Source: Pseudomonas nunensis (GTDB lineage: Bacteria > Pseudomonadota > Gammaproteobacteria > Pseudomonadales > Pseudomonadaceae). Taken from it: a stretch of 64,000 bases of DNA. Position numbers and translations under genes: made by a program. The notes below the pieces were generated by a model. It did no database searches and had not been told where the DNA came from. It saw nothing but the letters and a program-made list of their open reading frames with translations. The DNA is taken from NCBI RefSeq assembly GCF_024296925.1, contig NZ_CP101125.1:1986501-2050500 (forward strand), in the 5' to 3' direction. Below are positions 8,176 through 17,419 of the stretch, piece after piece (within the stretch, counting starts at the first letter, position 1; each line of letters opens with the position of its first letter).

Positions 8176-9054
8176 GTGCGGCACCAGCTCATCAATCATT
8201 TGCAAACAATGGCTCAATCCCGGTGATACATCGCCCACCCGTCGGCTGAGGATGATTGGTGAGGTGGCGTTGTCTTCCAGCAGCGGGGTGAAGCCGATGT
8301 CGTCGCGGTGCAGCAGTTGCACCGAGGCGGGGACCAAGGTGACGCCGATGCCGGCGCCGACCAGGCCAATCGCGGTTTGCAGTTCGTTGGTCCATTGCGC
8401 CACGTGAATGCTCACGCCATAGGATTCGAACAGGGCGATCACATGGTCCGCGTAACTCGGACGCGGGTTGCCGGGGTAGAGCACGAAGGGCTCTTTCGCC
8501 AGTTCGCGCAGGCTGATCGGGCCGGCCAACAGCGGGTGACCGGCGGGCAGGGCGGCGACCAGGCGATCCTCGGTGAGCACGGTCTGGATGATCGCCGGGT
8601 CGTCGATGCGGATCCGGCCGAAACCCACATCAATGCGCCCGGCCTTGAGCGCCTGGACCTGTTGCAGGGTGGTCATTTCCGAGAGCCCCAGCTCCAGTTC
8701 CATACCCTCGGGGTTACGCAATCGCCGAATCAGTTCCGGCAGCACGCCGTACAGTGTCGACGGCGCAAAACCGATGCCCAGCCAGGTCTTTTCACCGAGG
8801 CCGATCCGCCGCGTGTTGTCGCAGACCTTGGTCAGTTGCTCCAGCAACGCGCTCGAATGCTCATGGAAAAACCGTCCGGCGTCGGTCAGTTTCAGCGGCC
8901 GCCCACGCTCCAGCAACAGCACCCCGAGTTCTTCCTCCAGTTGCTGGATCTGGCGACTCAATGGCGGCTGGGCAATGTGCAACAGCTCGGCAGCGCGGGT
9001 GAAGTTGAGGGTTTGGGCCAACACCTGAAAATAACGCAGGTGACGCAGTTCCAT
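8170..9054 (-). CDS. catR: LysR-family regulator CatR of catechol degradation
   Basis: 294 residues from the ATG at 9054; upstream in-frame codons lie in the promoter. MELRHLRYFQVLAQTLNFTR and AQPPLSRQIQQLEEELGV form the LysR helix-turn-helix, and the rest is a CatM/BenM/CatR-like effector domain. It is divergent from catBCA, the classical arrangement, and CatR activates that operon in response to cis,cis-muconate. The intergenic region holds an ATAC-N7-GTAT operator. The stop codon lies inside a TTGGGT-type repeat, so the last codons may have been affected by repeat growth. Confidence 0.92.
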   Translation of the reverse strand: MELRHLRYFQVLAQTLNFTRAAELLHIAQPPLSRQIQQLEEELGVLLLERGRPLKLTDAGRFFHEHSSALLEQLTKVCDNTRRIGLGEKTWLGIGFAPSTLYGVLPELIRRLRNPEGMELELGLSEMTTLQQVQALKAGRIDVGFGRIRIDDPAIIQTVLTEDRLVAALPAGHPLLAGPISLRELAKEPFVLYPGNPRPSYADHVIALFESYGVSIHVAQWTNELQTAIGLVGAGIGVTLVPASVQLLHRDDIGFTPLLEDNATSPIILSRRVGDVSPGLSHCLQMIDELVPHT

Positions 9055-9080
9055 GGAGCCTCCGGGCACTGACAGGTTGG

Positions 9081-9095
9081 ATACCTTTAAGGTAT
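9081..9095. promoter_or_regulatory. CatR-type operator, ATAC-N7-GTAT
   Basis: ATACCTTTAAGGTAT is a perfect dyad with a T-N11-A core, matching the recognition site known for CatR/ClcR-type regulators. It sits between catR and catB, 27 bases before the catR start and about 87 before catB. Confidence 0.8.
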
Positions 9096-9181
9096 CAAGC
9101 CAGACCAATTCTATATTGGCCGCCGCGGAAAAGCCGTATGAGAATCCGATTCAGAACTTTAAGAACCTGACGGGTATCGAC

Positions 9182-10330
9182 ATGCGTGCAACAGCCATTC
9201 AATCGATCGAGACGATCATCGTTGATCTGCCGACCATCCGCCCGCACAAACTGGCGATGCACACCATGCAGAACCAGACCCTGGTGATCATCCGTGTGCG
9301 CTGCGCCGACGGCATCGAAGGCATCGGCGAATCCACCACCATCGGTGGCCTGGCCTATGGCAATGAAAGCCCCGATAGCATCAAGACCAACATCGACCAA
9401 CACTTCGCGCCGCTACTGATTGGCGAGGACAGCGGCAACATCAACGCGGCGATGTTGCGCCTGGAACGCAGCATTCGTGGCAATACGTTCGCCAAGTCCG
9501 GTATCGAAACCGCGTTGCTCGACGCCCAAGGCAAACGCCTTGGCCTGGCGGTCAGCGAGCTGTTGGGCGGTCGGGTTCGTGATGCACTGCCGGTAGCCTG
9601 GACCCTGGCCAGCGGTGACACCGCGCAGGACATCGCCGAAGCGGAGAAAATGCTCGACCTGCGCCGCCACCGAATCTTCAAGCTGAAAATCGGTGCTGGT
9701 GAGGTCAACCGCGACCTTGCCCACGTCATCGCGATCAAGAAAGCCCTGGGTGACCGCGCCAGTGTGCGGGTCGATGTCAATCAGGCCTGGGACGAAGCGG
9801 TGGCACTGCGCGCCTGCCGGATCCTCGGCACCAACGGCATCGATCTGATCGAACAGCCGATCTCGCGCAACAACCGCGCCGGCATGGCACGTTTGAACGC
9901 GATCAGCCCGGCGCCGATCATGGCCGACGAGTCCATCGAATGTGTCGAAGATGCCTTCAACCTCGCTCGCGAAGGTGCTGCCTCAGTGTTCGCCCTGAAG
10001 ATCGCCAAGAATGGCGGCCCGCGCGCGGTGCTCAGAACTGCCGCGATTGCCGAAGCGGCCGGCATCGGCCTGTACGGCGGCACCATGCTCGAAGGCGGAA
10101 TCGGCACGCTGGCCTCGGCCCACGCGTTTATCACCCTGAACAAACTGGCCTGGGACACTGAGCTGTTCGGCCCGCTGCTGCTGACCGAAGACATTCTCAG
10201 CGAGCCGCTGATCTATCGCGATTTTGAACTGCACGTACCGAACACGCCGGGCCTGGGCCTCAGCCTGGATGCGGAACGCCTGGCGTTTTTCCGCCGCGAC
10301 AAGTCTTCCACTGCCGTTTATCAAGCCTGA
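9182..10330 (+). CDS. catB: Muconate cycloisomerase CatB
   Basis: 382 residues. Converts cis,cis-muconate to muconolactone in the cytoplasm. All catalytic positions of the enolase-superfamily enzyme fall at the numbering known for Pseudomonas putida: Lys167 and Lys169 (FKLKIG), Asp198 (VDVN), Glu224 (IEQP), Asp249 (ADES) and Lys273 (ALKIAKNGG). I took the ATG at 9182 because the next residues align with known CatB starts; the frame is open 129 bases upstream, into the operator. First gene of catBCA, with catC 10 bases later. Confidence 0.95.
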   Translation: MRATAIQSIETIIVDLPTIRPHKLAMHTMQNQTLVIIRVRCADGIEGIGESTTIGGLAYGNESPDSIKTNIDQHFAPLLIGEDSGNINAAMLRLERSIRGNTFAKSGIETALLDAQGKRLGLAVSELLGGRVRDALPVAWTLASGDTAQDIAEAEKMLDLRRHRIFKLKIGAGEVNRDLAHVIAIKKALGDRASVRVDVNQAWDEAVALRACRILGTNGIDLIEQPISRNNRAGMARLNAISPAPIMADESIECVEDAFNLAREGAASVFALKIAKNGGPRAVLRTAAIAEAAGIGLYGGTMLEGGIGTLASAHAFITLNKLAWDTELFGPLLLTEDILSEPLIYRDFELHVPNTPGLGLSLDAERLAFFRRDKSSTAVYQA

Positions 10331-10340
10331 GGAGAGCATC

Positions 10341-10631
10341 ATGTTGTTCCACGTAAAAATGACCGTGAACCTGCCGCTCGACATGAACCCCGAACTCGCC
10401 ACCCGGCTCAAGGCCGACGAGAAAGCCCTGGCCCAGCGCCTGCAAGAGCAGGGCAAATGGCGCCACCTGTGGCGCATCGCCGGGCACTACGCCAATTACA
10501 GCGTGTTCGATGTCGACAGCGTTCAGGAGCTGCATGACCTGCTGATGCAATTGCCGCTGTTTCCGTACATGGCCATCGAGATCGATGCGCTGTGCCGGCA
10601 TCCGTCTTCGATTCGCGAGGATGACCGCTGA
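10341..10631 (+). CDS. catC: Muconolactone delta-isomerase CatC
   Basis: 96 residues, the usual length. MLFHVKMTVNLP, KWRHLWRIAGHYANYSVFDV and LPLFPYMAIEIDAL are conserved CatC segments. It isomerises (+)-muconolactone to beta-ketoadipate enol-lactone and forms a decamer in known homologues. GAGGAG lies 8 bases before the ATG. It sits 10 bases after catB and 51 before catA, so it is co-transcribed and under CatR. Confidence 0.95.
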   Translation: MLFHVKMTVNLPLDMNPELATRLKADEKALAQRLQEQGKWRHLWRIAGHYANYSVFDVDSVQELHDLLMQLPLFPYMAIEIDALCRHPSSIREDDR

Positions 10632-10682
10632 ACCCGGCCCGTTCAGTTCGCTACGCTAATAACTACAAGATGAGGAACCACC

Positions 10683-11612
10683 ATGAACGTCAAGATTTCC
10701 CACACTGCCAGCGCCCAGAAGTTTCTCGAAGAGGCCAGCGGTCTGCTCAACGAGGCCGGTGATCCAAGGGTCAAGTCGCTGGTTTACCGGATCCTGCGGG
10801 ATTCGGTGAACATCATCGAAGACCTCGCCGTGACCCCGGAAGAATTCTGGAAAGCCGTGAATTACCTCAACGTGCTGGGTGCGCGTCAGGAGGCCGGTTT
10901 GTTGGTGGCCGGGCTCGGTCTGGAACATTACCTCGACCTGTTGATGGACGCCGAAGACGAGCAGGCCGGCAAGTCTGGCGGCACGCCACGCACCATTGAA
11001 GGGCCGCTGTATGTGGCCGGTGCGCCGCTGTCTGAAGGTGAGACTCGACTCGATGACGGCGTCGATCCGGGCGTGACCCTGTTCATGCAAGGCCGGGTGT
11101 TGAATACCGCTGGCGAACCGCTGGTCGGGGCCGTGGTGGATGTCTGGCACGCCAATACCGGTGGCACCTATTCGTACTTCGATGCCACGCAATCCGAATT
11201 CAATCTGCGTCGGCGCATCGTTACCGATGCTGAGGGCCGTTATCGTTTCCGTAGCATTGTGCCGTCGGGCTACGGCTGCCCGCCGGATGGTCCGACCCAG
11301 CGATTGCTCGATCAACTGGGTCGTCACGGGCAGCGGCCGGCGCATATCCACTTCTTTATCTCGGCGCCGGATCATCGTCACCTGACCACCCAGATCAACC
11401 TTGACGGCGACAAATACCTGCACGACGATTTCGCCTATGCCACCCGCGATGAGCTGATCGCCCACATCACTTTCAGCGACGATCCGCAACGCGCTGCGGC
11501 CCACGGTGTCAGCGGTCGGTTTGCCGAAATCGACTTCGACTTCACCTTACAATCGTCCGCCCAGCCCGAGGAACAGCAACGCCATGAGCGGGTGCGCGCC
11601 CTGGAAGACTGA
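10683..11612 (+). CDS. catA: Catechol 1,2-dioxygenase CatA
   Basis: 309 residues. Intradiol cleavage of catechol to cis,cis-muconate using Fe(III). The probable iron ligands are a tyrosine in GGTYSYFD (163 or 165), Tyr197 in PSGYGCP, and His221 and His223 in RPAHIHFF; the Tyr197-His221 spacing equals that of characterised enzymes. The N-terminal helical dimer/lipid-binding region (residues 1-100) is present. Third gene of catBCA. It supplies the muconate that is both CatB substrate and CatR inducer. A REP palindrome follows its stop. Confidence 0.95.
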   Translation: MNVKISHTASAQKFLEEASGLLNEAGDPRVKSLVYRILRDSVNIIEDLAVTPEEFWKAVNYLNVLGARQEAGLLVAGLGLEHYLDLLMDAEDEQAGKSGGTPRTIEGPLYVAGAPLSEGETRLDDGVDPGVTLFMQGRVLNTAGEPLVGAVVDVWHANTGGTYSYFDATQSEFNLRRRIVTDAEGRYRFRSIVPSGYGCPPDGPTQRLLDQLGRHGQRPAHIHFFISAPDHRHLTTQINLDGDKYLHDDFAYATRDELIAHITFSDDPQRAAAHGVSGRFAEIDFDFTLQSSAQPEEQQRHERVRALED

Positions 11613-11622
11613 CATGTCCCCT

Positions 11623-11712
11623 GTGTGAGCGGGCTTGCTCGCGAAGGCGGAATCAGCTTCAACATCACCGTTGACTGATACTCCGCTTTCGCGAGCAAGC
11701 CCGCTCCCACAC
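11623..11712 (+). repeat. REP palindrome, family A
   Basis: GTGAGCGGGCTTGCTCGCGA ... TCGCGAGCAAGCCCGCTCCC arms about 30 bases apart. Lies between catA and benR. Confidence 0.9.
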
Positions 11713-11748
11713 AAATACGCTCACATCAATAACAACGAGAGTGACCCG

Positions 11749-12708
11749 ATGATGCACGCGCAACTGTTGAGTCAGCGCAGCAGAGTATTCGACCACGCCG
11801 ACCCATACGCGGTGTCGGGTTACGTCAATCAGCACGTCGGTAATCATTGCCTCCTCATGCTCCGTGCCGGCCAGCCGTTGGCCAGCCTCGACCACCGAAA
11901 ATTCGCCAGCCTGGACCTGTGCCGCATCAGCTACGGTGCCAGCGTGCGGGTCACGTCCGGTGCGCTCGACAGCATTTATCATCTGCAAGTGCTGCTGCGC
12001 GGCCACTGCCTGTGGCGCGGGCATGGCCAGGAACATTACTTCGAACCCGGCGAGTTATTGCTGATCAACCCCGATGATCCGGTGGACCTGACCTATTCCG
12101 ACGATTGCGAAAAATTCATCCTCAAAGTCCCGACCCGCTTGCTGGAGTCGGTGTGCGATGAGCAGCGCTGGGGCTATCCGGGGCAGGGCGTGCGATTCCT
12201 CGAGAACCGTTATCAGCTCGATCAACTGGAAGGCTTCGTCAACCTGCTGGCGATGATTTGCCAGGAGGCCGAGGCCACCGAGCAGATTCTGAAAGTGCAG
12301 GAGCACTACGCGCAGATCATCGTCAGCAAGATGCTCAGCCTGATGAAAACCAATGTGAGCCGGGTCAGCCTTGGTTCGCCGTCGGCCACCTTCGATCGGA
12401 TTGCCGACTACATCGCGCGCAACCTCAAGCAAGACATCGACAGCGAAGCACTGGCGCGTCAGGCGCGGATGAGCGTGCGTTCGCTGTATGGCCTGTTCGA
12501 ACGCAACGCCGGGGCCACGCCGAAAAACTACATCCGCCAGAAACGCCTGGAACGCATCAACGCCTGCCTCAGCGACCCGACCTGCAACGTGCGCAACGTC
12601 ACGGAAGTGGCGATGGATTACGGCTTCCTGCATCTGGGGCGGTTTTCCGACAGCTATCGCAAGCAATTTGGTGAACTACCGTCGGACACCCTCAAGCGCC
12701 GGCACTGA
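11749..12708 (+). CDS. benR: AraC/XylS-family activator BenR
   Basis: 319 residues from the ATG at 11749 (a second ATG follows at once). The N-terminal effector domain contains FASLDLCRISYGASVRVTS and ELLLINPDDPVDLTYS. The C-terminal AraC domain has two helix-turn-helix units (DSEALARQARMSVRSLYGLF and VTEVAMDYGFLHLGRFSDSY). These agree closely with Pseudomonas putida BenR, which responds directly to benzoate. It lies just upstream of benABC, whose promoter carries two TGCA-N6-GGATA repeats, the BenR/XylS site. Confidence 0.93.
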   Translation: MMHAQLLSQRSRVFDHADPYAVSGYVNQHVGNHCLLMLRAGQPLASLDHRKFASLDLCRISYGASVRVTSGALDSIYHLQVLLRGHCLWRGHGQEHYFEPGELLLINPDDPVDLTYSDDCEKFILKVPTRLLESVCDEQRWGYPGQGVRFLENRYQLDQLEGFVNLLAMICQEAEATEQILKVQEHYAQIIVSKMLSLMKTNVSRVSLGSPSATFDRIADYIARNLKQDIDSEALARQARMSVRSLYGLFERNAGATPKNYIRQKRLERINACLSDPTCNVRNVTEVAMDYGFLHLGRFSDSYRKQFGELPSDTLKRRH

Positions 12709-12734
12709 AACATCGCAAAGCACCTGTAGCACCT

Positions 12735-12877
12735 GTAGCAGCTGTCGAGCCTGCGAGGCTGCGTTCGAGTGCGAAGCACTCGCCAAGGAACAACGCGCTC
12801 TGCCTGCAATACCGGGCGAGTCATTTTGCGAGCGCTACGCACTCGAACGCAGCCTCGCAGGCTCGACAGCTGCTACG
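12735..12877 (+). repeat. REP palindrome, family C
   Basis: GTAGCAGCTGTCGAGCCTGC ... GCAGGCTCGACAGCTGCTAC, about 140 bases overall. It separates benR from the ben promoter. Confidence 0.9.
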
Positions 12878-12909
12878 GGTGCGTTTACGTGTGCGTGTGC
12901 ATCTGCTGT

Positions 12910-12924
12910 TGCACTAAACGGATA
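12910..12924 (+). promoter_or_regulatory. BenR operator, distal repeat
   Basis: TGCA-CTAAAC-GGATA, an exact fit to the TGCA-N6-GGATA half-site bound by BenR and XylS. The second copy starts 21 bases downstream. Confidence 0.85.
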
Positions 12925-12930
12925 AAGGTC

Positions 12931-12945
12931 TGCACCCATCGGATA
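12931..12945 (+). promoter_or_regulatory. BenR operator, proximal repeat
   Basis: TGCA-CCCATC-GGATA. The 21-base repeat period places both copies on one helix face. Twenty-one bases later lies TAGCAT (12967-12972), a candidate -10, the same geometry as the XylS-dependent Pm promoter as I remember it. Confidence 0.85.
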
Positions 12946-13008
12946 GTCCGCCCCATCCCCCCGTCCTAGCATGGCCCTGCCTGAATAAAAACAATGGAGG
13001 CGGCGGCC

Positions 13009-14373
13009 ATGTCCCTGCGACCCGAATACCTTCACTCCCTGCTGGAAGACGACAAAGAACACGGCATCTATCGCTGCAAGCGCGAGATGTTCACCGACCC
13101 GCGCCTGTTCGACCTGGAGATGCAGCACATCTTCGAAGGCAACTGGCTGTACCTGGCGCATGAAAGCCAGATCCCGAATATCAACGATTTCTACACCACC
13201 ACCATGGGCCGCCAGTCGATCTTTATCGCGCGCAACAAGGCCGGTGAACTCAACGCGTTCATCAACGCCTGCAGCCATCGTGGCGCCATGCTGTGCCGGC
13301 ACAAGACCGGCAACAAAAGCTCTTACACCTGCCCATTCCACGGCTGGACCTTCAACAATTCCGGCAAGCTGCTCAAGGTCAAGGACCCGGCAGAGGCGGG
13401 TTACCCGGCGAGTTTCAATTGCGATGGCTCCCACGACCTGACCAAGGTCGCGCGTTTCGAGTCCTATCGCGGTTTTTTGTTTGGCAGCCTCAAGGCTGAT
13501 GTGGTGCCGCTGGTGGAACACCTGGGCGAGTCGGCGAAGATCATCGACATGATCGTCGATCAGTCCGCCGATGGCCTTGAAGTGCTGCGCGGTTCTTCCA
13601 GCTACATCTACGAAGGCAACTGGAAACTCACCGCCGAAAATGGCGCCGACGGTTACCACGTCAGCTCGGTGCACTGGAACTACGCGGCCACCCAGAACCA
13701 GCGCAAACAGCGTGAGGCCGGCGAAGACATCCGCACCATGAGCGCCGGCACCTGGGCCAAGCAGGGCGGCGGTTTTTACTCGTTCGACAAGGGCCACATG
13801 CTGCTCTGGACCCGCTGGTCCAACCCTGAGGACCGTCCGTTGTTCGAACGTCGTGATGAGCTGGCCCGAGACTTCGGCCAGGCCCGCGCCGACTGGATGA
13901 TCGAGAACTCGCGCAACCTGTGCCTGTACCCGAACGTGTACCTGATGGACCAGTTCAGCTCACAGATTCGCATCGCCCGGCCGATCTCGGTCAACCGCAC
14001 GGAAATCACCATTTATTGCATCGCCCCCAAAGGTGAAAGCGACAGCGCACGGTCGAGCCGGATTCGCCAGTACGAGGACTTTTTCAACGTCAGCGGCATG
14101 GCCACCCCGGACGATCTGGAGGAGTTTCGCTCGTGCCAGACCGGCTATCAGGGCAGCGTCACCACCTGGAACGACATGTCCCGTGGCGCCGAACACTGGG
14201 TCGAAGGTGCCGATGACGCGGCCCGGGAAATCGACCTGCACCCGCTGCTCAGCGGCGTGCGCACCGAAGACGAAGGTTTGTTCGTGCTGCAACACAAGTA
14301 TTGGCAACAAACCATGCTCAAGGCGCTGGCCGCTGAACAGTCCGAGCTGATCGCTGTGGAGGCCGTGCAATGA
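13009..14373 (+). CDS. benA: Benzoate 1,2-dioxygenase large (alpha) subunit BenA
   Basis: 454 residues. The Rieske [2Fe-2S] ligands are Cys88, His90, Cys108 and His111. The mononuclear iron site includes His217 and His222, with the bridging Asp214 ([16 protein letters not shown]). Sequence features fit BenA better than AntA (for instance [16 protein letters not shown] and GGGFYSF). With BenB it forms the oxygenase that cis-dihydroxylates benzoate. I chose the ATG at 13009 because GGAGG lies 12 bases before it; an earlier ATG at 12994 overlaps this Shine-Dalgarno. benB overlaps its stop by four bases. Confidence 0.94.
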   Translation: MSLRPEYLHSLLEDDKEHGIYRCKREMFTDPRLFDLEMQHIFEGNWLYLAHESQIPNINDFYTTTMGRQSIFIARNKAGELNAFINACSHRGAMLCRHKTGNKSSYTCPFHGWTFNNSGKLLKVKDPAEAGYPASFNCDGSHDLTKVARFESYRGFLFGSLKADVVPLVEHLGESAKIIDMIVDQSADGLEVLRGSSSYIYEGNWKLTAENGADGYHVSSVHWNYAATQNQRKQREAGEDIRTMSAGTWAKQGGGFYSFDKGHMLLWTRWSNPEDRPLFERRDELARDFGQARADWMIENSRNLCLYPNVYLMDQFSSQIRIARPISVNRTEITIYCIAPKGESDSARSSRIRQYEDFFNVSGMATPDDLEEFRSCQTGYQGSVTTWNDMSRGAEHWVEGADDAAREIDLHPLLSGVRTEDEGLFVLQHKYWQQTMLKALAAEQSELIAVEAVQ

Positions 14374-14858
14374 CCATCACCTATGAAGCCGTGCGCGACT
14401 TTCTCTACCGCGAAGCACGCTACCTCGACGACAAACAATGGGACGACTGGCTGGAACTGTACGCCGCCGATGCGTCGTTCTGGATGCCGTCGTGGGACGA
14501 CAACGATGAGCTCACCGAAGACCCACAGCGGGAAATCTCGCTGATCTGGTACGGCAATCGCACCGGCCTGGAAGACCGCATCTTCCGCATCAAGACCGAG
14601 CGTTCCAGCGCGAGCATTCCCGACACCCGCACCTCGCACAACATCAGCAATATCGAGCTGCTCGAACACGCCGATGGCCTCTGCAAGGTGCGCTTCAACT
14701 GGCACACCCTGAGCTTTCGCTACAAGACCGTCGACAGCTATTTCGGCAGCAGTTTCTACACCCTCGATGTGCGCGGCGAAAACCCGCTGATCAAGGCCAA
14801 GAAAGTGATCCTGAAGAACGATTACGTTCGCCAGGTCATCGACGTTTACCACTTGTGA
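14370..14858 (+). CDS. benB: Benzoate 1,2-dioxygenase small (beta) subunit BenB
   Basis: 162 residues, the standard size. [20 protein letters not shown] and [20 protein letters not shown] are characteristic of the ring-hydroxylating beta subunit (NTF2-like fold). It has no cofactor and shapes the alpha3-beta3 oxygenase. ATGA overlap with benA and 10 bases to benC. It is therefore in the benzoate-induced operon. Confidence 0.94.
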   Translation: MTITYEAVRDFLYREARYLDDKQWDDWLELYAADASFWMPSWDDNDELTEDPQREISLIWYGNRTGLEDRIFRIKTERSSASIPDTRTSHNISNIELLEHADGLCKVRFNWHTLSFRYKTVDSYFGSSFYTLDVRGENPLIKAKKVILKNDYVRQVIDVYHL

Positions 14859-14868
14859 GGCAGCCGTC

Positions 14869-15882
14869 ATGACTCATTCCATCGCATTCAATTTCGAAGA
14901 CGGCGTCACCCGCTTCATCGACGCCAATCCTGACGAAACCGTGGCCGACGCTGCGTACCGCCAGGGCATCAATATTCCGCTGGACTGCCGCGACGGCGCG
15001 TGCGGCACCTGCAAATGTTTCGCCGAGGCCGGTCGTTATGACTTGGGCGACGAGTACATCGAAGACGCCCTCAGTGCGGAAGAGGCCGAGCAGGGTTTTG
15101 TCCTGACCTGCCAGATGCGCGCCCAGAGCGATTGCGTGGTGCGGGTGCCGGTTGCGTCGGATGTCTGCCGCACTCGTCAGGCCAGTTTTGAAGCCACTAT
15201 CAGCAACCTGCGCCAGTTGTCCGACAGCACCATCGCGCTGTCGATCAAGGGCGAGGCCCTAAGCAAACTGGCGTTCCTGCCGGGGCAATACGTGAACCTC
15301 GGGGTGCCCGGCAGCGAGCAGACCCGTGCGTATTCCTTCAGCTCGTTGCAGCGTGACGGCGAGGTCAGTTTCCTGATTCGCAACGTGCCCGGCGGCTTGA
15401 TGAGCAGCTTCCTCACCGGCATGGCCAAGGCCGGCGACAGCATGACCCTGGCCGGACCGCTGGGCAGTTTCTACCTGCGTGATATCCGCCGTCCGCTGTT
15501 ATTGCTGGCGGGCGGCACCGGCCTGGCACCGTTCACCGCGATGCTGGAGAAAATCGCCGAGCAGGGCAGTGAACAGCCGTTGCACCTGATCTACGGCGTG
15601 ACCAATGACTTCGACCTTGTGGAACTGGATCGACTGGAAGCCTTCGCTGCGCGCATCCCGAATTTCAGCTTCAGCGCCTGCGTGGCCAACCCCGACAGCC
15701 AGCACCCGCTCAAGGGTTACGTGACCCAGCATATCGAGCCCCGGCATTTGAACGATGGCGACGTAGACGTCTACCTGTGCGGCCCGCCGCCGATGGTCGA
15801 AGCGGTAAGCCAGTTCATCCGCGAGCAGGGCATCGCGCCGGCCAATTTCTACTACGAAAAATTTGCCGCCAGCGCGGCGTGA
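14869..15882 (+). CDS. benC: Benzoate 1,2-dioxygenase reductase BenC
   Basis: 337 residues with three domains in order. A plant-type ferredoxin domain (residues 1-95) has cluster ligands Cys40, Cys45, Cys48 and Cys81. An FAD domain (about 105-205) carries the RAYSFSS motif. An NAD(H) domain (about 210-337) has LLLAGGTGLAPF and the C-terminal CGPPPMVEAV. It passes electrons from NADH to the BenAB oxygenase. A REP palindrome follows before benD. Confidence 0.94.
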   Translation: MTHSIAFNFEDGVTRFIDANPDETVADAAYRQGINIPLDCRDGACGTCKCFAEAGRYDLGDEYIEDALSAEEAEQGFVLTCQMRAQSDCVVRVPVASDVCRTRQASFEATISNLRQLSDSTIALSIKGEALSKLAFLPGQYVNLGVPGSEQTRAYSFSSLQRDGEVSFLIRNVPGGLMSSFLTGMAKAGDSMTLAGPLGSFYLRDIRRPLLLLAGGTGLAPFTAMLEKIAEQGSEQPLHLIYGVTNDFDLVELDRLEAFAARIPNFSFSACVANPDSQHPLKGYVTQHIEPRHLNDGDVDVYLCGPPPMVEAVSQFIREQGIAPANFYYEKFAASAA

Positions 15883-15905
15883 CTGTCTTCGCTGCGACAT
15901 ATTTT

Positions 15906-16038
15906 TGTAGCAGCTGGCGAAGCCTGCGTTCGGCTGCGAAGCAGTCGTAAAACCTGAGCGCGAGGTCTTCCTGGAATACCGCGTCGCCTGATATCACGAC
16001 TGCTTCGCAGCCGAACGCAGGCTTCGCCAGCTGCTACG
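15906..16038 (+). repeat. REP palindrome, family C, between benC and benD
   Basis: GTAGCAGCTGGCGAAGCCTG ... CAGGCTTCGCCAGCTGCTAC. The 133-base inverted repeat fills most of the 184-base benC-benD gap. Confidence 0.92.
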
Positions 16039-16066
16039 GATCGCGTTTTGTGCAAGTGAGGGATAT

Positions 16067-16840
16067 ATGAACAGATTTGTTGAAAAAGTCGTGCTGATCA
16101 CCGGTGCCGCGCAAGGCATCGGCCGGCGGGTTGCCGAGCGAATGGCCGCAGAGGGCGCGCGGTTGATTCTGGTCGATCGTTCGGAGCTGATATTCGAGGT
16201 GCAACAGCAATTGGGCCAGGCCCATCAGGTGCTCGCGCTGACCGCCGATCTTGAGCAGTACAGCGAATGCAGTCGCGTGATCAAAACCGCCGTCGAGCGC
16301 TTCGGGCGCCTGGATGTACTGGTCAACAACGTCGGCGGGACGATCTGGGCCAAGCCGTTCGAGCATTACGAAGAACAGCAGATCGAAGCCGAAGTCCGGC
16401 GCTCGCTGTTTCCGACGTTGTGGTGCTGCCATGCCGCGTTGCCGTTCATGCTGGAGCAGGGCAGTGGCGCCATCGTCAGCGTGTCATCGATCGCCACCCG
16501 CAGCATCAATCGCGTGCCTTACGGCGCGGCGAAGGGTGGAGTGAATGCACTGACCGCGTGCCTGGCCTTCGAAACCGCCGGGCGCGGGGTTCGGGTGAAT
16601 GCCACGGCCCCCGGCGGAACCGAAGCGCCACCGCGTGCGATACCGCGCAACAGCGCCGGGCAAAGCGCCCAGGAGAAAGTCTGGTATCAGCAGATCGTCG
16701 ACCAGACCCTCGACAGTAGTTTGATGAAGCGCTACGGCACGCTGGATGAGCAGGCGAGCGCTATCCTGTTTCTGGCCAGCGACGAGGCCTCATACATCAC
16801 CGGGATGATCATGCCGGTGGGCGGTGGCGATCTGGGCTGA
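16067..16840 (+). CDS. benD: cis-1,2-dihydroxybenzoate dehydrogenase BenD (SDR)
   Basis: 257 residues. Short-chain dehydrogenase with the NAD-binding TGAAQGIG near residue 14, NNVGG near residue 88 and the catalytic YGAAK near residue 150. It oxidises and decarboxylates the benzoate cis-diol to catechol, the CatA substrate, so it joins the ben and cat modules. Unlike benABC, it is set apart by a large REP hairpin; read-through or a separate promoter must express it. Weak Shine-Dalgarno (GAGGGA) before the ATG. Confidence 0.92.
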   Translation: MNRFVEKVVLITGAAQGIGRRVAERMAAEGARLILVDRSELIFEVQQQLGQAHQVLALTADLEQYSECSRVIKTAVERFGRLDVLVNNVGGTIWAKPFEHYEEQQIEAEVRRSLFPTLWCCHAALPFMLEQGSGAIVSVSSIATRSINRVPYGAAKGGVNALTACLAFETAGRGVRVNATAPGGTEAPPRAIPRNSAGQSAQEKVWYQQIVDQTLDSSLMKRYGTLDEQASAILFLASDEASYITGMIMPVGGGDLG

Positions 16841-16845
16841 GCACC

Positions 16846-17208
16846 TTACAAGCGGCGCTGAAACGCTTTGACGATTCGCAGCGTGGCGTCGCTGGTTTTC
16901 AGGTTGTGGACGGCGTCCAGCGGATGCCACATGCAATCAATAATCTCGTTGAGCGGCCGGGCTTCATGCAGGTTCAGCACCGACGCTTCATAAACATGGT
17001 GGCGGGTGCTGCCGTCCTCCAGTTCCATCAGGTACAGCATGCCGTCGACCCCAAGCCCGGTTTCTTCCGCCAGTTCCCGCACGGCGGCATCCATTTTGGT
17101 TTCGCCTGGCTCGACCTTTCCGCCGGGCAAGGTCCAGCGACACCTTGGCTTGCGCACCAGGAGGACGTGTCGGTCTTGCTCGCAAATAACGGTGGCGCGT
17201 ACTTTCAT
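16846..17208 (-). CDS. Nudix hydrolase
   Basis: 120 residues. The Nudix box is complete: [20 protein letters not shown] followed by ETG, residues 29-51. [20 protein letters not shown] is a usual start. It probably hydrolyses a nucleoside diphosphate derivative or cleans up oxidised nucleotides. The substrate is not predictable. Convergent with benD, only five bases from its stop; no partner genes. Confidence 0.88.
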   Translation of the reverse strand: MKVRATVICEQDRHVLLVRKPRCRWTLPGGKVEPGETKMDAAVRELAEETGLGVDGMLYLMELEDGSTRHHVYEASVLNLHEARPLNEIIDCMWHPLDAVHNLKTSDATLRIVKAFQRRL

Positions 17209-17419
17209 GTGTTACCTGATTGCCCGTTTGTCATAAAACAGTCATAAAACTGCAATATTCGGGCCGAGGCCCCGTATTTCGGCGGTTTCAAGGGTTGGAG
17301 TTGTCGTGCAAGCCGAAAGTGCCACCCGATGTCGCGACGTCTGGTCGGCACCCGCGCCGGGGCCGGGTGTAAGGTAGGCCAGTCAATCTTTGATTTTCAC
17401 TGCCCAAAAGGAGGTGACT

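Noticed and set aside
13009..14373. Anthranilate dioxygenase (antABC) as an alternative name for the ring-hydroxylating operon
   Set aside because: The alpha-subunit motifs, the BenR-type activator, the TGCA-N6-GGATA repeats and the following BenD-type dehydrogenase all fit benzoate; AntABC needs no diol dehydrogenase.
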